Below, piece after piece: positions 63,094 to 64,000 of a DNA stretch of 64,000 nucleotides; the first letter of the stretch is position 1, and every line of letters starts with the position of its first letter. The DNA comes from DATBAX01 sp963723765 (GTDB lineage: Bacteria > Acidobacteriota > Terriglobia > Terriglobales > Acidobacteriaceae). The stretch covers positions 496,001 to 560,000 of the forward strand of contig CAVRSD010000002.1 of NCBI GenBank assembly GCA_963723765.1. The letters run 5' to 3'. Made by a program: the position numbers and the translations under genes. The notes beneath the pieces were generated by a model. The model did no database searches and was not told the origin of the DNA. It was given only the letters and a program-made list of their open reading frames with translations.

Positions 63094-64000
63094 ATGCGCC
63101 GAACCGCGATTATCTTCCTGATGCTGTTTGTGATGACAGGTTTTTCCACGTCGCTCTCTTTTGCTCAGAATGCCCCGCGTGATCCCCGGTTAGGGCTGGC
63201 CAGCCGCAAAGCCGCTGAGAACGGATGGACCTTCGTCCATCTGCAAGGCACTCCCTCTGAGATCGGCTTCCAGCATGGCTACCTGCTGAAGCCTGAGATT
63301 GAAGATGCGCTCAAAGTCATGACCCTCGAGATGGAGCATGACAACAAGAAAGATTGGGCGTTTCTTTCGCGACGCTGCCCAAAACATGATGTGGCCGCAC
63401 ATCGAACAGGAATATCGCGAAGAGCTCCAGGGGATTACCGACGGTGTAAACGCGGCCGGCGCGAAAATGGATTTGTGGGACGTCGTGGCCTTGAATGGTT
63501 CGCTGGAGTGGGAATACTACGTCGAACAATACGACAAGCAGCATGGCATTAAGTCCGCAGCAACGGTGGTCGCACCACAACACTGCAGCGCTTTTATCGC
63601 CACCGGCAGCTACACCAAGGACGGCAAGATCGTCATCGCCCACAACAACTGGACCAGCTACCTCGATGGCCAGCGCTGGACCATTATTTTTGACGTCGTC
63701 CCCGCCAAGGGCCACCACTTCATCATGGACGGCTTCCCCGGCATGATTCACAGTGCCGATGATTTTGGCGTGACTTCGGCAGGCATTGTGATCGCTGAAA
63801 CCACGATTGGCGGATTCTCCGGCTATGACATTAACGGCATCCCGGAATTCGTCCGGGCACGCAAGGCCATGCAGTATTCAACCTCGATTGACGACTTTGC
63901 CCGCATCATGAAAGAGGGAAACAACGGCGGCTATGCCAACGACTGGCTGGTTGGCGATCTCCGCAAGAACGAAATTGCGAGTCTCGAACTGGGTCTGAAG
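63094..64000 (+). CDS. C45/phospholipase-B-like Ntn-type hydrolase, frameshifted, cut by window end
   Basis: The 5' part of a secreted hydrolase. Signal peptide MRRTAIIFLMLFVMTGFSTS with cleavage after SFAQ; then GWTFVHLQGTPSEIGFQHGY. One extra T near 63361 shifts the frame; corrected reading gives FFRDAAQNMMWPHIEQEYRE, then PQHCSAFIATGSYTKDGKIV, where the Cys of HCSAF is the expected nucleophile exposed by self-cleavage, and IAHNNWTSYLDGQRW. The family includes acyl-transferases and phospholipase B-like amidases. ATG 63076 in the same frame is an alternative start. Confidence 0.75.

Overview
This 64 kb window looks like chromosomal DNA of an acidobacterium, most likely of the Terriglobia/Koribacter type. 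The basis is gene content and style rather than any marker gene: moderately GC-rich DNA, many secreted and TonB-type proteins, YXWGXW-repeat and FecR proteins, an S53 acid protease, many dispersed intergenic palindromes and several small zinc-ribbon proteins. No rRNA, tRNA, CRISPR array, integrase or transposase was seen. The sequence carries about fourteen single-base frameshifts, several of them in genes that should be essential (mrdA, mreC). I read these mainly as consensus errors and annotate the interrupted genes as single genes.

Layout. 1-6.3 kb: M13 peptidase (partial), a receiver-degenerate NarL/LuxR regulator, small secreted proteins, SufT, a DmpA-type P1 peptidase and a methyltransferase. 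6.3-15.2 kb: two APC amino-acid permeases, a GcvT-like aminomethyltransferase, two tandem FAD oxidoreductases and PurU; together these could form an N-methyl/one-carbon catabolic locus. 15.3-15.4 kb: a promoter-hairpin-U-tract unit that may be a small RNA with two exposed CCTCC motifs. 15.6-18.8 kb: an uncharacterised 505-aa protein, a small secreted protein and a phosphatase-superfamily enzyme. 18.9-28.5 kb: a minus-strand cell-shape cluster in transcription order mreB, mreC, mreD, mrdA, rodA, then an RNase E/G with a very large insertion in its S1 domain. 28.7-36.9 kb: FecR protein, YXWGXW protein, DUF486 protein, aldehyde dehydrogenase, S53 protease and an aminotransferase. 36.9-38.5 kb: an AT-rich island with an unknown gene and a broken ParD/ParE-like toxin-antitoxin pair.

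38.5-47.4 kb: envelope functions, namely a CpsB-type phosphatase, a peptidoglycan-binding protein, HtrA protease, a membrane-anchored sulfatase-fold enzyme, a GT-C-like membrane protein and a TonB protein. 47.5-49.2 kb: MazG and very small zinc-knuckle genes. 49.2-56.1 kb: amidohydrolase and M20 peptidase in tandem, two paralogous secreted proteins, HNH endonuclease, ComF and a zinc-ribbon protein. 56.4-64 kb: OPT transporter, YggS, NUDIX protein, zinc-ribbon protein, YggU, peptide-transporter-like MFS protein, AlkD-like DNA glycosylase and a C45/phospholipase-B-like hydrolase cut by the window end.

The most unusual non-coding signal is a set of heptanucleotide arrays in intergenic spacers, notably every spacer between consecutive genes from mreB to mrdA/rodA except the tightly coupled mreC-mreD junction. 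The 7-base unit differs between loci, and in several spacers the two ends carry the arrays in opposite orientation. For mreC, mrdA and rodA the array runs almost to the start codon and takes the place of a Shine-Dalgarno sequence.
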